Below are positions 12,449 through 23,588 of a DNA stretch of 64,000 nucleotides, piece after piece. Below the pieces are notes generated by a model. It was given only the letters and a program-made list of their open reading frames with translations. It searched no databases and was not told where the DNA came from. The first letter of the stretch is position 1; every line of letters starts with the position of its first letter. Source of the DNA: Congeria kusceri (taxonomy: Eukaryota > Mollusca > Bivalvia > Myida > Dreissenidae); assembly GCA_027627225.1 (NCBI GenBank), contig CM051026.1, forward strand, positions 1,839,501 through 1,903,500. Direction: 5' to 3'. Made by a program: the position numbers and the translations under genes.

Positions 12449-14190
12449 TCAGACGAATTTTAAACAATATGAACAGAAATCCGAAAATCTTTTGATGAGA
12501 TTAGATTCTACCAAAGAGAGATTTCAGATACTTTTGTGAGACAATTAGAGGAATACTCACAATTTTCGAGCAGAATTTCCAAAAGCTTCTTCGTTGTTAG
12601 ATGAAAAATTAAACAGTGTCATTTCCAAGAATTTCGTACATGTTTATACATCAGAGCAATTTCGACGCCACTTTGAAGATCGATCAATTGAGATAACCAA
12701 AGACATTTCAACACATAGTGTAATTGAAAATGTAAAACAAACAAAAGCATTTGCATTGATCGTGATTGATAGTGCAATGCAAGCATCGGTTGTAGGGGCT
12801 TTGAAAGAATCACACATCTGTAACACAGGAATCTTAATAGTTGGGCAGTCTGAGGAATTACCACTTGTTCCCAACGTTTTCTTTAGCCAAACGGATCATA
12901 AAGGATGCGGATTCTTTACTGGAACGTTGCGCATTTGGCATACTTTAGGCAATTTATTCAAATGTACGGTCATACGAGTTACAAAACACATTTTCTGGTA
13001 AGCATAAGTTATTGGTTATATTATTCTTGATTATTTATTTTTGGTTGTATAGTGGACATTTATCCTGATTACAGAACATGAGAAAATCACCTGACTATGT
13101 AAACATTGTTTAAAATACTGTAAAACCATTTAATTTCGCGGTCGTCTAATTGTGCGTTTTTCGAGGACCGAAAAGTGTGCGAATTTAAGACCACGCGTAA
13201 ATTTTCTTTTTGCATGATTCTTTGAAAATATATAGATGTAAATGATCAATGCGCGATTTTAAGCCCAGGCAAATAAGCGGTTTTTTACGAATGCGTACAA
13301 ATTTAGACACCGCGAAGCAAAAGTATTTTACAGTTAGAGACATCAAGGGCATCGACAGTAATTATGCTACACATATCTGATAACAAATCGTTGAGAAACT
13401 AACAAAAACATATCGTCGAATTGGTTTCCAGAAAATGATGAGGCCAACCTTGAAGGCGTGTTCGACCTAAAAAAGTCAGCTTTCGAAAGCAGTAACGTCC
13501 CCGCAGAGGAATGTCCAGTAAAAGACACTGCCTACCCCTTCGAATATCCTTTAAATCTTGAGAAGGTATATATTTTCTCTAAAACCAATTGCATTTACAC
13601 ATTGAAGCGTTAGCATATTGTTACTCGTAGATAGTACTTGTTATTATTTACAGTTATTCAGTTTAAGGTCGTTTGTTTCTTTATATCAGTATTATTGAAA
13701 TTTTAAACGCCTTCTGTTGCAAGATCGTTCTTTTTTTTTACGGTTATAGACGTTTTGTTTTCTCTTTAAGGCCATAGAAACAATAATCGGCATACCAGGT
13801 GTCATTATGGGCTTTAAAAGTCGCGAGAAGCTTCAAATTTAGCAAGTTCTGATGTTGAAGAAATTCTTAAAAAGGAGTTAGATATAAACGATGTCATAGA
13901 ATACACAACTTCGTAAGGAAAAGCGCAGCAATTATCACTATGCTCGTCTGCTGATTCAGTTTTTCAATCTATTGGAACGCTTGGTGGGTTTGTTAAGAAA
14001 ATTAAGTTGCCAAGTATCTCAGTGAGAGATGAAACAAGTATTCCAATACAGGATGTTGCTTGTTCTTGGAGCACAAACGAACCCAGTACCGAAAGCACAA
14101 ATGAACCTAGCACTGCAGCGCTCGTATCCCGACACGTTATTCAACAAACGAACTTACCTGTGCTTATATATACATCGGGCAATGTTATTT
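12449..14190 (+). pseudogene. decayed cassette 1: alpha/beta domain plus peptidase-like exon
   Basis: Three exons match those of the intact gene at 21.2-24.5 kb. Exon 12449-12997 matches the alpha/beta-domain exon (shared TSEQF or TTEQL, GILIVG, EELP, PNVFFSQT) and ends TTTCTG before GTAAGC. Exon 13432-13565 has the same phases as 21952-22082, starts ENDEANLEGVFDLKKS and ends before GTATAT. Exon 13771 onward follows TCTCTTTAAG and matches the peptidase exon (AIETIIG, GTLGGFVKKIKLP, AALVSRHV). Damage is clear: TGA and TAG near 12500, a two-base insertion before 12594, an indel near 12900, a deletion creating TAG near 13842, a TAA near 13915, and loss of all similarity after about 14190. The GDSG half of the peptidase is therefore gone. 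Confidence 0.8.
13117..13334. mobile_element. MITE-like inverted-repeat element in the pseudogene intron
   Basis: A 218-base unit starts ACTGTAAAACCATTTAA and ends AAAGTATTTTACAGT, giving terminal inverted repeats of ACTGTAAAA type. The interior has repeated TTCGCG and GTGCG motifs and no coding capacity. It sits between the first two exons of the decayed cassette. No clear target duplication longer than two or three bases is visible. Confidence 0.55.
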
Positions 14191-15630
14191 TATAATTTAA
14201 ATGATTGCAATATCAAAAAGGCCGTAACCCCGTACATAGTTTCAATATTGTCTTATTTGTATTGAAGGTATGCCGTCACCGGTACTATATTCATATTATT
14301 TGTTAATTTCAGGTAAATAATAGCTTTCATCTTTAGCAAATGCAGTCCGCATGGTTCAGGTCTGGATTTTGTAAAGGCTTTTTGACGGCATCCCCGACAT
14401 ACTCCGCGAAAAACATCGGTCAAAATCCCCGAGATCGTTCATATCCGCCCCTAAGCCCTTGACCCAAAATTGGCCACAAAACGCTGACCTGCCTGAATCA
14501 ATCCCTGAAATCCTTCACATCGATCGACCCCCACCTACCCCCAACTCGACTATATGACTCTCCTGCCCCCTCCAGTCGGCTGTGTGGCTCGACCCACCTC
14601 AAATCGGCTCTATCGCTCAACCCCCGCTTTTTCGCCTAAACGCCATCTGAATCGCGTATTAGCAATATTTATCCACCCGGATTCGCGACGCTTTTGTGTA
14701 GAACGGAGAAATGCATCAACTATATTACGAATGATTAAAATTTAAAATGTATTTGTTAAAGAGTATTCACTGATAATAGTATAACGGTGTGTTATCATAC
14801 TCATTATGAGAGCACATCAACTGTTTTCGTTAATTCCATAAAATAAAGTTGAATTTATGTCTTATTGTATTTATACTCACTGAATATAAGAAGTGTTCTA
14901 CATCTCATATTAATTTTTATTACATGCCAGGCGCGTAGCGCCGCATACTCGTTTAATCGTTCTAGTAAACATTGAAATTAAAATTAAAAAACCTAAAATG
15001 ACGTTTGCTTCGAAAAATGGAATAAAAATCAGTGCCAAAGAGGGGTTAGGGGTAAACAATACTCTCGTTAATCCAGACACTGGAGTTTCAGTTTAATTTT
15101 TGCCGGTCCGTGTTCGTTTAGTTTTACCACAAAATTGCGCCTCTTATTTTTTGCGAACAGTTTATTATTTTCTGTGCGTAATGTATTCTTTCCCTGTATT
15201 GCTAAACGCCATGATTTGCTTACGCCTTCCCACATAGGTATAATGAAACGATGAACCCCTCCGAATATTGTTTGTTTGAAATCTATGTCTTTTACATACA
15301 TTTGATTTTGTCTACGACTTAACGTTAAACTAAATGGTTAAAATGTAAATGTAAAATTGGTCAGTTAGTTATGATGCTATTACAGATGGAATTATTACCT
15401 AAATATTAATTGACATTATTAAATGTTAACAATACAGCAGACAAGCTCAATGATTTATGATATCCATCTAATAACAGACTGGGTCTAAGTATACTTCTCA
15501 AAAAAGACGAAAGCAAAACATCATACATTCGTTAAATATGCATACTTGTATTTTCTAATGGATCGGTTCAAAATAAATGTCAGTTTTAAAATGGTCATTT
15601 TTAACTATTTGCTGCTGAATTAATTAAGCA
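14191..15630. other. non-coding stretch with a C-rich block at 14380-14650
   Basis: Similarity to the peptidase gene stops at about 14190. The block at 14380-14650 is C-rich (CCCCCACCTACCCCCAAC, CTGCCCCCTCCAGTC) and stands out from the surrounding AT-rich DNA. It looks like inserted repeat sequence rather than a gene. At 14928-14945 there is a CCAGGCGCGTAGCGCCGC palindrome, which I take as part of a dispersed repeat. Confidence 0.4.
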
Positions 15631-15639
15631 ACTAAAATT

Positions 15640-15870
15640 AGTGAAGTTTAGTTTTGCCACAATTCGGCAGCAAACCAGAGGGTGTCACCCCATCCCCTTT
15701 GCATAATGAATACTGCCTAATTTTAGGGCTTGAGTACTGAATACTGCGTAAAATTGGATTTGCGTTCTGAAAACTAAATGTTTGTTTTCGTTTACTGCGT
15801 GATGAACCCCATTTGCGTGCTGAATACTGAGTGTCTCTCCGGCATTTGTCGTATTTATTTACCGCGAAAA
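15640..15870. repeat. degenerate tandem repeat, TGAATACTG units
   Basis: Units containing TGAATACTGC, or a variant, followed by a T- or A-rich stretch recur about every 30-40 bases (near 15706, 15738, 15770, 15810 and 15823). Frames through it are artefacts of the repetition. Confidence 0.4.
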
Positions 15871-16119
15871 AGAAATATATTCTAACTTGGTGGCAGACAT
15901 CTTCGCAAGACGAAGGGAAAGGCCACGTGCTTTGATTTATAAGGTGTAACTTTGTCAAAATTGATGACATATACACTGAAAATTGTGTAAAGATATAATA
16001 CAAAACTAACAAAATCAGTTAGTGTTGCTTAATAGCTAAGTGTCAGCCAATACACATATTTGAAGAGCAACCCCTATGAAAGTGACGGTCCAAACTTGTC
16101 AGAGAATACAATGGTCTAA

Positions 16120-16265
16120 ATGCCAGGAATGGCGTTTTAGTTGGTCATAGACTTTAAACTTTCTGTAGCTTCCGGGGGCCTCTGGCCCCCTGAACCCCTA
16201 ACCAGTACTTTGCCCTGGACCCACCGGGGGTCCTAGCGGCCCCCTGGCCCCCCCGCTTATTTTTT
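16120..16265. repeat. GC-rich dispersed repeat fragment
   Basis: A block reads CTTCCGGGGGCCTCTGGCC, then CCTGAACCCCTAACC and CCCCTGGCCCCCCCGC. The composition is sharply different from the flanks. I recall blocks of this kind as dispersed repeats in bivalve genomes. Class and ends are not determined. Confidence 0.45.
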
Positions 16266-16336
16266 AATATTTGTTATATTTCGAGTAACAACGAATTAGG
16301 CCGCGCTACGCCCCTGTATACATATATCAAATCTGG

Positions 16337-16545
16337 TGTATAGCGTGTGTGTTGTGCGTGTCTGTGTGTGTTTGTCATTCCCGATTATGGCTCCCGCTAC
16401 GATACAAATAATACAAAAGTCGGGATTGTCGGGATGCTGTGCGGAAGCTGTCGGGACACTGTCGGATCGCATTCGGGAGGATCGGGACGCTGTCGAGACT
16501 CTGTCGAGACGCTGTCGGGACGTTGTCGGTCGGGACATATGCGAT
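16337..16545. repeat. GT-rich run and degenerate GTCGGGACGCT tandem repeat
   Basis: A GTGTGT-rich run (16337-16376) is followed by about ten imperfect 11-base units of the form GTCGGGACNCT (16419-16535). Open frames on both strands here come only from the repeat. Confidence 0.6.
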
Positions 16546-17024
16546 CTTTTGATAACAAAATATATATTTCGCGTCCCGAATCTCAGAATATTGTCCCAAA
16601 GATTTGGGATGCTGTCGATTTAAGAACGGCCTGAAAAATCGGGAATGTGTGACTGACGCTTAAGTGAAGGGACCGTTGCGCTAAATTGTGTTATATTGTG
16701 TACATCGTATGTCCATAATTAATGAAATGATTATTGGATTAAGAAGAGAAGCAGTATTCAGGAACGAAAAATTGAAATAAATTTAGTAGAGTATCTTTGT
16801 TTAAATGTTTCCAATTTCGGATTACAGCACATAAATTGTTTAAGGAATTTAAATGGAACTATTATTACATTACGAAACAATATACATGTATGCAACGCTT
16901 AGTGGTATTTTAAATTTAGACTTTTAATTGTTGCCATGCTGATATTCTGATACAAATAAAGCTATTTAAATATTACAATTCATGTCAAATAATTGCAAGT
17001 TAAAGCAAATGTTCTCTTTGTCAG

Positions 17025-17118
17025 CCCGTAAAAGAGAAGACAGTTATTTATGATCTGGAAGAAGCAATTAGAGTCCAGCGGCAATCCTTAGCAGAAACAG
17101 GGAATGATTCTGTACCTG
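17025..17118 (+). CDS. linker exon of cassette 2 (peptidase gene)
   Basis: This 94-base exon follows TTTGTCAG and precedes GTATGT, a good acceptor and donor. It is open from phase 0 to phase 1, starts PVKEKTVIYDLEEAIR and ends NDSVP plus one base. Its homologue is 12081-12177. The outgoing phase fits an acceptor at 21193 (GTTTAAG), after which the frame runs E-T-K-M into the ATG at 21202. The incoming phase fits the donor of exon 11622-11852. The intron to 21194 is about 4.1 kb and holds a MITE-like repeat and a YY1-like promoter site, so an alternative is that the gene starts at 21202 and this exon is a relic. Confidence 0.5.
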
Positions 17119-17170
17119 GTATGTTAACACTAAACAAGTTATCTAAATCGAATATAAAATGTTATATACT

Positions 17171-17470
17171 CATCACGCCTGCATTGACGGAATAACACCC
17201 CGTGGGATAAACTTAGCTGTAGTCCACATTGTAGAATACAGCAAACACGTGCATTATAATGACGTCATGTTGTTTATTTTCGTAACGTCACTTGATGTTT
17301 TTCGTTGTATTATGTGATTTTATATCGTTTATTTTCAAACTAAAGACAGAAAATGATGGGATAAATATAATACCAGGCAAGCGTTGAATACAGATACCTT
17401 TATTTGCCAAGACTTGTGGTTTAGGTGTTCTAAGCCTCGCTTGATAAAAGTTTTTGTATTCAACACTAAC
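17171..17470 (+). mobile_element. MITE-like dispersed repeat, + copy
   Basis: The sequence from CATCACGCCTGCATTGAC to TTTTTGTATTCAACACT matches the reverse complement of 25461-25699. Shared blocks are CCGTGGGATAAACTTAGCT, GATGGGATAAAT or GTGGGATAAAT, and GTGGTTTAGG with CTAAGCCTCGC. Its right part is bounded by GTTGAATACA and TGTATTCAAC, an inverted repeat. This copy also contains a perfect CRE-like TGACGTCA at 17260-17267 that is not in the other copy. Confidence 0.75.
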
Positions 17471-18276
17471 CTAGTATTCTCTATGTTGTTGTTGTTCTTT
17501 ATAACACGTGGTGAAATAGCAATAGTTTAAACTGTCCTCAATTATATTTTGCAATTAGAACAATTAAACTAAATGTATCCACTACAAATGTACATAACTA
17601 TACGCAACCACTTCATGAATTTGTTTTCAATGTTTAGCCATTGTTAATTGTAGATTTTAATACAAAGCAAAGATACGTAATTAAAGATCATGTAATTTAA
17701 TTGTTTGTGACATTTATTTTAGGGTTTGTTTTGGAATATATACTGGACCAAATGCATAGTTAGGAGATAACATAAATTAGTAGGATCACAATATACACTG
17801 TTGATTGGGATGGTGTCTTGCTATGGATATTTTGGTACATTTTATAAATAGTTTGTCATAACGGTAGTTAAATGCATGATTTTTTAAATAATAAAACGTA
17901 TTATAAATCATTATTTGCTATATCGATATAAATATGCAAATAAGCCAATGTGCCGTGTCTGCATACTGCGCTGAGTGTAAACGGACAATTTATGACCCAG
18001 TGATCGGGGGTTAAGGTAGTCACACACTAATGCAATCGGGTAATATCGACTCAGTTCGTAACGTATCGGTGTCTTCCGGTATATTTCGGAAAACCGTCGG
18101 ACGACGATAATCGCAAAATGTTACATAAATAAACATCGTGTATTTTGTAAATAAACCATAAACTAAAACGACATATTTACGTTTTGGTTAGCAACAGAAA
18201 TTATTCAACAAAATCAACGTATATTTCAATTGTTAAGAATAAATAAAACATATTGCGCTTTGGCGTCGTGATTATC

Positions 18277-18287
18277 AAAATGGCGGC
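18277..18287 (+). promoter_or_regulatory. YY1-like core promoter site
   Basis: AAAATGGCGGC is a strong match to the YY1 consensus that often overlaps transcription starts. It lies in a locally GC-richer spot in the large intron before 21194. A donor-like GTACGT follows at 18374, so a short untranslated first exon spliced to 21194 is possible. No expression evidence is available. Confidence 0.35.
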
Positions 18288-18379
18288 GCCCATGATCGTT
18301 TACTCTGTCATATTATAATCACTGAAATATATTTTCTAAACAGAAACAGTGAACCACCAAAAGGCTTGTGAACGTACGT

Positions 18380-19097
18380 ACTGATCAAAGTGAGCGTGTT
18401 ATTACGTTCCCTATACTGTTGTAATTATTAACGATGTGTCTACGGTACACAATCTCTCGTAGTGGAAGCCTTATATATGAAGGACTGTGGAATTTGTTGT
18501 TGTTTTTATTTCTGAAAATATCTACCATCATAAACAGTGCTTTCGTGGACTTGTATCGGTGACAATATTGTGTGCAACATTTTATTCCGTTGAACGTTAC
18601 TTGCTACTTCGGTGCCAGAATAGAGACTGTTGGCTCATGAATGGTGTTGTATAAATGCAAGACACATCATAAATCATACACCATAAACTTCATGTAATGA
18701 GTTGAATTCAAGAGAAGACTGGCTTGATTTGCACCACATTGCATACAAGTTTATTTGACAATGGCGTTTGTATGTGAAATTCCTTTATTTGTTAAATATA
18801 TGAACATCAATATTAAGTAAATTAATACAATTATATGATTTTATATTTATTCAGATCTCGTTTAAGACCATTTTCTATTGAAAAATATACCATTTTTTAG
18901 ATGTATAATGTTTTTTATTAGTACATATTGCACCGGATTCCAATAATTTGTGTGATTCACATTTGAACAAACTGATTCATAATTTGACATCTAATGTCTA
19001 ATATATGAAGCTATATTCTCAGTGTATGTAGTTAACAATGATTATGTTTTAGTTACTTGTACTTAAACAATATAGACTTAATAATTTGTATTTGCAG
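18380..19097. other. non-coding stretch
   Basis: AT-rich sequence with no exon or repeat recognised. It lies in the putative 4.1 kb intron of the peptidase gene. Confidence 0.4.
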
Positions 19098-19338
19098 CTT
19101 CCTTATTCTAGTCAAATCATCATGGACTTTTGAGAAAAACAAAACAGTTCGTCAGTTGAAGTTTTCACAGGAACACACAGGTCCAGGAAACTATATTGCA
19201 CGAGAAGAATTTCCAACAAACAAGCATCAAAATTACAGTGCTTCTGCCCTTGGACTGAACACTTTTAATTTAATGATCTGCATTATTGTGCCCATATTGA
19301 CACAAGTTTTGATCTACACTTTTCAGTATCATCTTTAA
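19098..19338 (+). CDS. possible terminal exon with C-terminal membrane helix
   Basis: After TTTGTATTTGCAG the frame is open for 79 codons to TAA. It reads SFLILVKSSWTFEK at the start and has a hydrophobic segment LMICIIVPILTQVLIY near the end, as in a tail-anchored or single-pass protein. No partner exon was found, and the frame could be open by chance in AT-rich DNA. It lies within the intron of the peptidase gene. The function is unknown. Confidence 0.2.
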
Positions 19339-21143
19339 TTTATATTAAGACTTTATAATTTTTGAAAATGTTGTTTTGACAGCAATGAAATGTTACCATG
19401 CTTAAATGTAAGTTAGTTTTTTTCATGGATTATTACATGAACAAAATTAATTATTACATAGTTATTAATATTTAATATTGGTTAAATATTATTCACATTA
19501 TTAACTCAACAACATTAACTAAATACAATGAAGACAATGTAAAATATATTTGTTGCAATGCTACAACGTGCTATTACAACATTTTGTTTTAAAATTGCTG
19601 ATACACTTTGAATGACTATTGAGTTAAATAGCAAATAAATTAGGTGTTTCAGTTTCTAATTTAATCCAAAAATTTCATGTCAAGCTCTTAAACATTTATT
19701 TCAACCTAATCAAGTAAGAAATGTGAATAAACAAGAGTGTGTGACAAACTAGAGTGTGTGACAATGTTAGTGTTAATATGTCGGATAAATAATATTTTAC
19801 AAATAGCTGTTGTCAATTATTTAACCTACCATTTCATACTTCATTGATCAGCATGTATTTCCAGACGAGTTAGAAATGGTAAAAGTTTATAGTTTTGCAT
19901 TGTTTATTTGTATTAACATTAAAATTAAGTTTGGAGAGTCACATACACTTGAACAATAGTCAAGAATTCATGTGAAGTTGAAAGCACATTTATAAAAGTG
20001 TCAGAATTTGTTTTTAGAGGTGGTACTTTCACATTTTGCTTATTTGTCAATATATGATTAACATCACAAAGTTGTGTATTTTATGTATAATTCTGATAAT
20101 GTATAGTCCATTTCAATTGTATATAAATGGAAATAAATGTATTTTTAAACTACATAAAAAGATAAACGCTAGATCAACAGAAACTAATTTTTTCAGTTCT
20201 TCTTGTGTTTTACCCTTAGTAATTTATTAACGTCGACAACTGTTGTTACAGGATTAATTTTAAATGACTTTATTATTTGCAACACAAGCATGTCAGTATG
20301 TTTTTATGTATATACTAGGTTAAAAGATGTTTGGATAATTCACTCAGTTATTGGATGTCATGTTGGCATTTGTGTCCACTATAGTTTTCTCTGACGACTG
20401 TTGTCCGAGTGACTCTAATACTTAATTATGGTAAAAATGTTTAGTATTTAGTTGTATTAGTTGTCTAAAATAATAGTTTAAGTCACCAAGCTGTTATTGA
20501 AATCAGAATATTAGAATTTATGAAGTTTTGTGACATGCTCAGTTGCGATATGTACTTGAACAGCATTTGGCACGGTACTGTACTAGGTTTTCAAAACCGA
20601 CACCTGTATACTTAAGGCGCACATATTTATGTTACACGACGGTGAAAGTTCATACATTTTCGGTATTTCATTTGCATGTACATAATTTTAGTGTGCTCAA
20701 GCAGCCTATACCCTGTACCTATGTGATCACAAATGACTTTAAAATCTGGACACTCATTATCAAATTAGTTGAATTTGTCCTTATTTTCGATATGGGTACT
20801 GTACATATTTTAATGTTTTTCTTTATATTTTTTATATAAACATCGCACAGTTGTTATTATTCTGTTTATAGATGTCCTTGTAACTGTTTTGTGACTTTTT
20901 CTAATATGACATCATGTCTGCTTGAGCATCTTTGTTGTCCAAGGGGGTGGCATTACAAAAATGATAATAACTTTTTTATTACACAGTTAATTTTTTTCAA
21001 ATACATTGTCTTATTGATTGTAGATTACAAAAAACAGGTTTGTGATCATGATCATTAGTGTGTGACTATCTTAATTGTCGAAGTCGGCTAAAGATGTAAA
21101 TTTAAATCAATAGCAGACTTTAAACCGAACCTTTACTGTACTT
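19339..21143. other. non-coding AT-rich stretch
   Basis: No exon was recognised. Short frames at 20036-20394 and 20543-20839 are rich in Ile, Leu, Phe and Tyr, as expected from AT-rich non-coding DNA. Confidence 0.45.
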
Positions 21144-21150
21144 TATAAAT
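21144..21150 (+). promoter_or_regulatory. TATA-like box upstream of the ATG at 21202
   Basis: TATAAAT lies 58 bases upstream of the ATG that opens the alpha/beta-domain frame. A start site about 25-30 bases downstream would leave a short leader. AT-rich DNA gives many chance matches, so this is only a candidate for an internal promoter of the second cassette. Confidence 0.25.
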
Positions 21151-21201
21151 ACCTGTCTAATATATGTATGTTTACATAAATATTGTGTTTAAGAAACAAA
21201 G

Positions 21202-21778
21202 ATGACAACGAATCGGGAGATGCTTGAAATTGTAACAAAAACCGTCGAAAGCCCATTTGTCAGAGTGGAATGCGAAAAGAATAGATTTCTTATTCTGAAA
21301 TACAGCTGCGAGACAATCCAAGGAATACTCACAATTTGCGAGCAGGATTTGGGAGCTTCTCCATTGTTAGACGACCGACTGTACAGTTTCATTTCGGCGG
21401 ATTCAATACAGGTTTACACAACAGAGCAGTTACTGCATCATTTTCAAGATGGCGCATTGGGAGAAGCACACAACATGTCAACCAAAGATGTAGTTACCTC
21501 AATGGATCAGACAAGTGAATTCACCTTAATCGCTGTTGAAGATTCCATGCTTGCATTAGTTGTCAATGCTTTGAAAAAATCAGATGTCCGCAGCGCAGGC
21601 ATCTTAATAGTCGGCAATACCGAGGAATTGCCAGTTATCCCCAACGTGTTCTTTAGCCAAACCCAGTCAGATAAGATCGTGAAGGCAGCAGATTGTTTAC
21701 TGGAACGTTGTGCATTTGGCATATTGAAAACAGTATATTTGAATTTACAGCAGTTGGAGTCATCACAAACGCTTTCTG
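21202..21778 (+). CDS. peptidase gene, exon with predicted alpha/beta domain
   Basis: Starting at the ATG with an A at -3, this exon gives 192 codons plus one base and ends TTTCTG before GTAATA. A TAA lies in frame at 21190-21192, so translation starts here, or the exon begins at the acceptor ending 21193 and adds E-T-K before the Met. Residues about 60-180 alternate hydrophobic strands and amphipathic helices: SIQVYT then TEQLLHHFQ, FTLIAVEDS then MLALVVNALKKS, SAGILIVGN, then VFFSQT and a helix KIVKAADCLLERC. That pattern suggests a Rossmann-like, receiver-like or TIR-like fold, with no nucleotide-binding loop seen. I do not recognise a named family. The paralogous exon at 12449-12997 has decayed, whereas this one is fully open, which argues for selection. 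The domain could sense, bind a partner or restrain the peptidase; the sequence does not say which. Confidence 0.78.
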
Positions 21779-21951
21779 GTAATACTCTACTTTACTACTT
21801 TACAAAAATTACACTCTTTATAATGTTGTCTTATTCAAATTAGCTTAATGAAATAGAGCTAATTGACGCAAATACTTGTAAATAATTGTATTATTATAAT
21901 TCAGATTCATATTTGGGTTATTGGCTGCTTCACAAACATAATTGCTTTCAG

Positions 21952-22082
21952 AACGGGAGATGGCCAGCCTGCAGGATGTGTATGATCTAATTAAGGCATA
22001 TTTCAAGGAGTGTGCCATCCCTGACCTCAAAATGCACTACATGCCAACTCAAAACATTGAAGATCCAATGAATGTTGACCAG
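21952..22082 (+). CDS. peptidase gene, inter-domain linker exon
   Basis: This 131-base exon lies between GCTTTCAG and GTATAT. It is in phase 1 with the preceding donor and ends in phase 0. It encodes 43 full codons beginning REMASLQDVYDLIK and containing a helix (LQDVYDLIKAYFKE), then a loop (PDLKMHYMPTQN) and MNVDQ. Its counterpart in the decayed copy is 13432-13565, with the same phases and similar length but strongly diverged residues, so the linker changes faster than the flanking domains. Confidence 0.72.
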
Positions 22083-23588
22083 GTATATCCTGAGTGTGTT
22101 GTTAATGCTTGTTTATTTTAAATTGAATAGTTTTCTCATTTAAATAACTCTTGGTGCGTCTCAAATGTAAGTGCAGCAGTAAAATAAAGGTCATAAACGC
22201 ATTGACAATGTTTAACACTGAGAACAATTTTATAACTAAGATGCAAATTTTAATAAAAGTAATAACATATTTCCCTTAATATATAAATATATGAGTATGA
22301 TTATGTAACATTTTATAAAAGAAATAAGGAAATAAAAAGCATACCGGTAATTGTTATGCTACCTTAAATTGTTCTTGTCAATTAAAACGCAACAATCAAG
22401 ATGCATGCACTAGTTCTGATATCTTACGTATATCTTTATATTAGAATAGTTACAGAATGCTTGACAAAATAAAGTTTTAATAAATGAGGCGATTATAGAT
22501 TTAGGTATTATGCACATTTCAATTTAACGTTGTGTCTTGATATAAAATGCCGTCTTAGTATTTCAGACATGAAGTTATATTATTGAATACAATACAATCG
22601 AATACAAGTTTCCAAGTTGCGTGATTATCATATGTTTAGACGACGTATCTTCTATTTCAAAAGAGAAATTTTAGACAAAATTAAAATAAAGGTCTGAATG
22701 GGTGTACAAGTAAATACGATAAAGTGTCTCGAGATAGTTATCAAGCATTCTAACACGGCACGCATATTATTATAATCAAAGCAAAATTCCAGTATTCGTA
22801 AATCTGCAATAAATTATAGGCCTCATGCGCTAATAAGACAATGTATGATGCCGATTTCATTTACCCCTGTGTGATTCATCTTTTTATTTGTGTGGCTTCC
22901 CGCGGTATTCGACCGCAGTAAATCTTTCACTACCGATTAACTAGGAGCGTGTTATAAAATCACTTGCCTTTCCATTTCCATGGATTCTTTGACAACAAGT
23001 ATATATTTTGTCTTAATTATTCACAATGAATGTTATGCATTTTAAGCGCTGTGCCATATTGTGTGATCGATAAAGATGATGGAAAGTTGCTACACTTCAT
23101 ACAATACACAATTTAATATCCACAAACGTAATTTGAATCTTGCATCGCATATTCAACTTAAATATTCAATGCTAAGTTCAAATTACGTGTGTTGATATTA
23201 TCTGTAATAATTATAACCCTTTAAAACATGTTTGGGGGTGGGGGATATATAGGAGTCACTTTGTCCCATCGCGTCTGGTCCCGTTCCGTCGCGTCCTTCG
23301 CAAAATGCTGTTTGTACATTTTTCTTGATAAATTATTTGACCTAACACCAATGAGTTGAGATTTCGACGATGCAAAGCTGTATGTGGGATTATGAATCAC
23401 CTTTAGTGATAGCTCTAGTTGTGCATTGTGTAATTGCAGTAAATGGGAGTGACATGACGGTGATACGATTACCCTTACAGTGTGCAAACACAAACGATAT
23501 TTTCATTTATACATGAAGGTTGTAATTTGAGTCAATATTAATCAGAAATTATGGTTGCTGCCATTTGTTTTTTGTTCTGTGCTTTCAG
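22083..23588. other. intron of the peptidase gene
   Basis: This 1.5 kb intron runs from GTATAT to GCTTTCAG. It is AT-rich with a small hairpin-like CCGCGGTATTCGACCGC near 22900. No nested gene or mobile element was identified. Confidence 0.6.

Noticed and set aside
16296..16634. Several overlapping frames of about 80-95 codons on both strands
   Set aside because: They are created by the 11-base GTCGGGACGCT-type repeat, which leaves multiple frames open at once.
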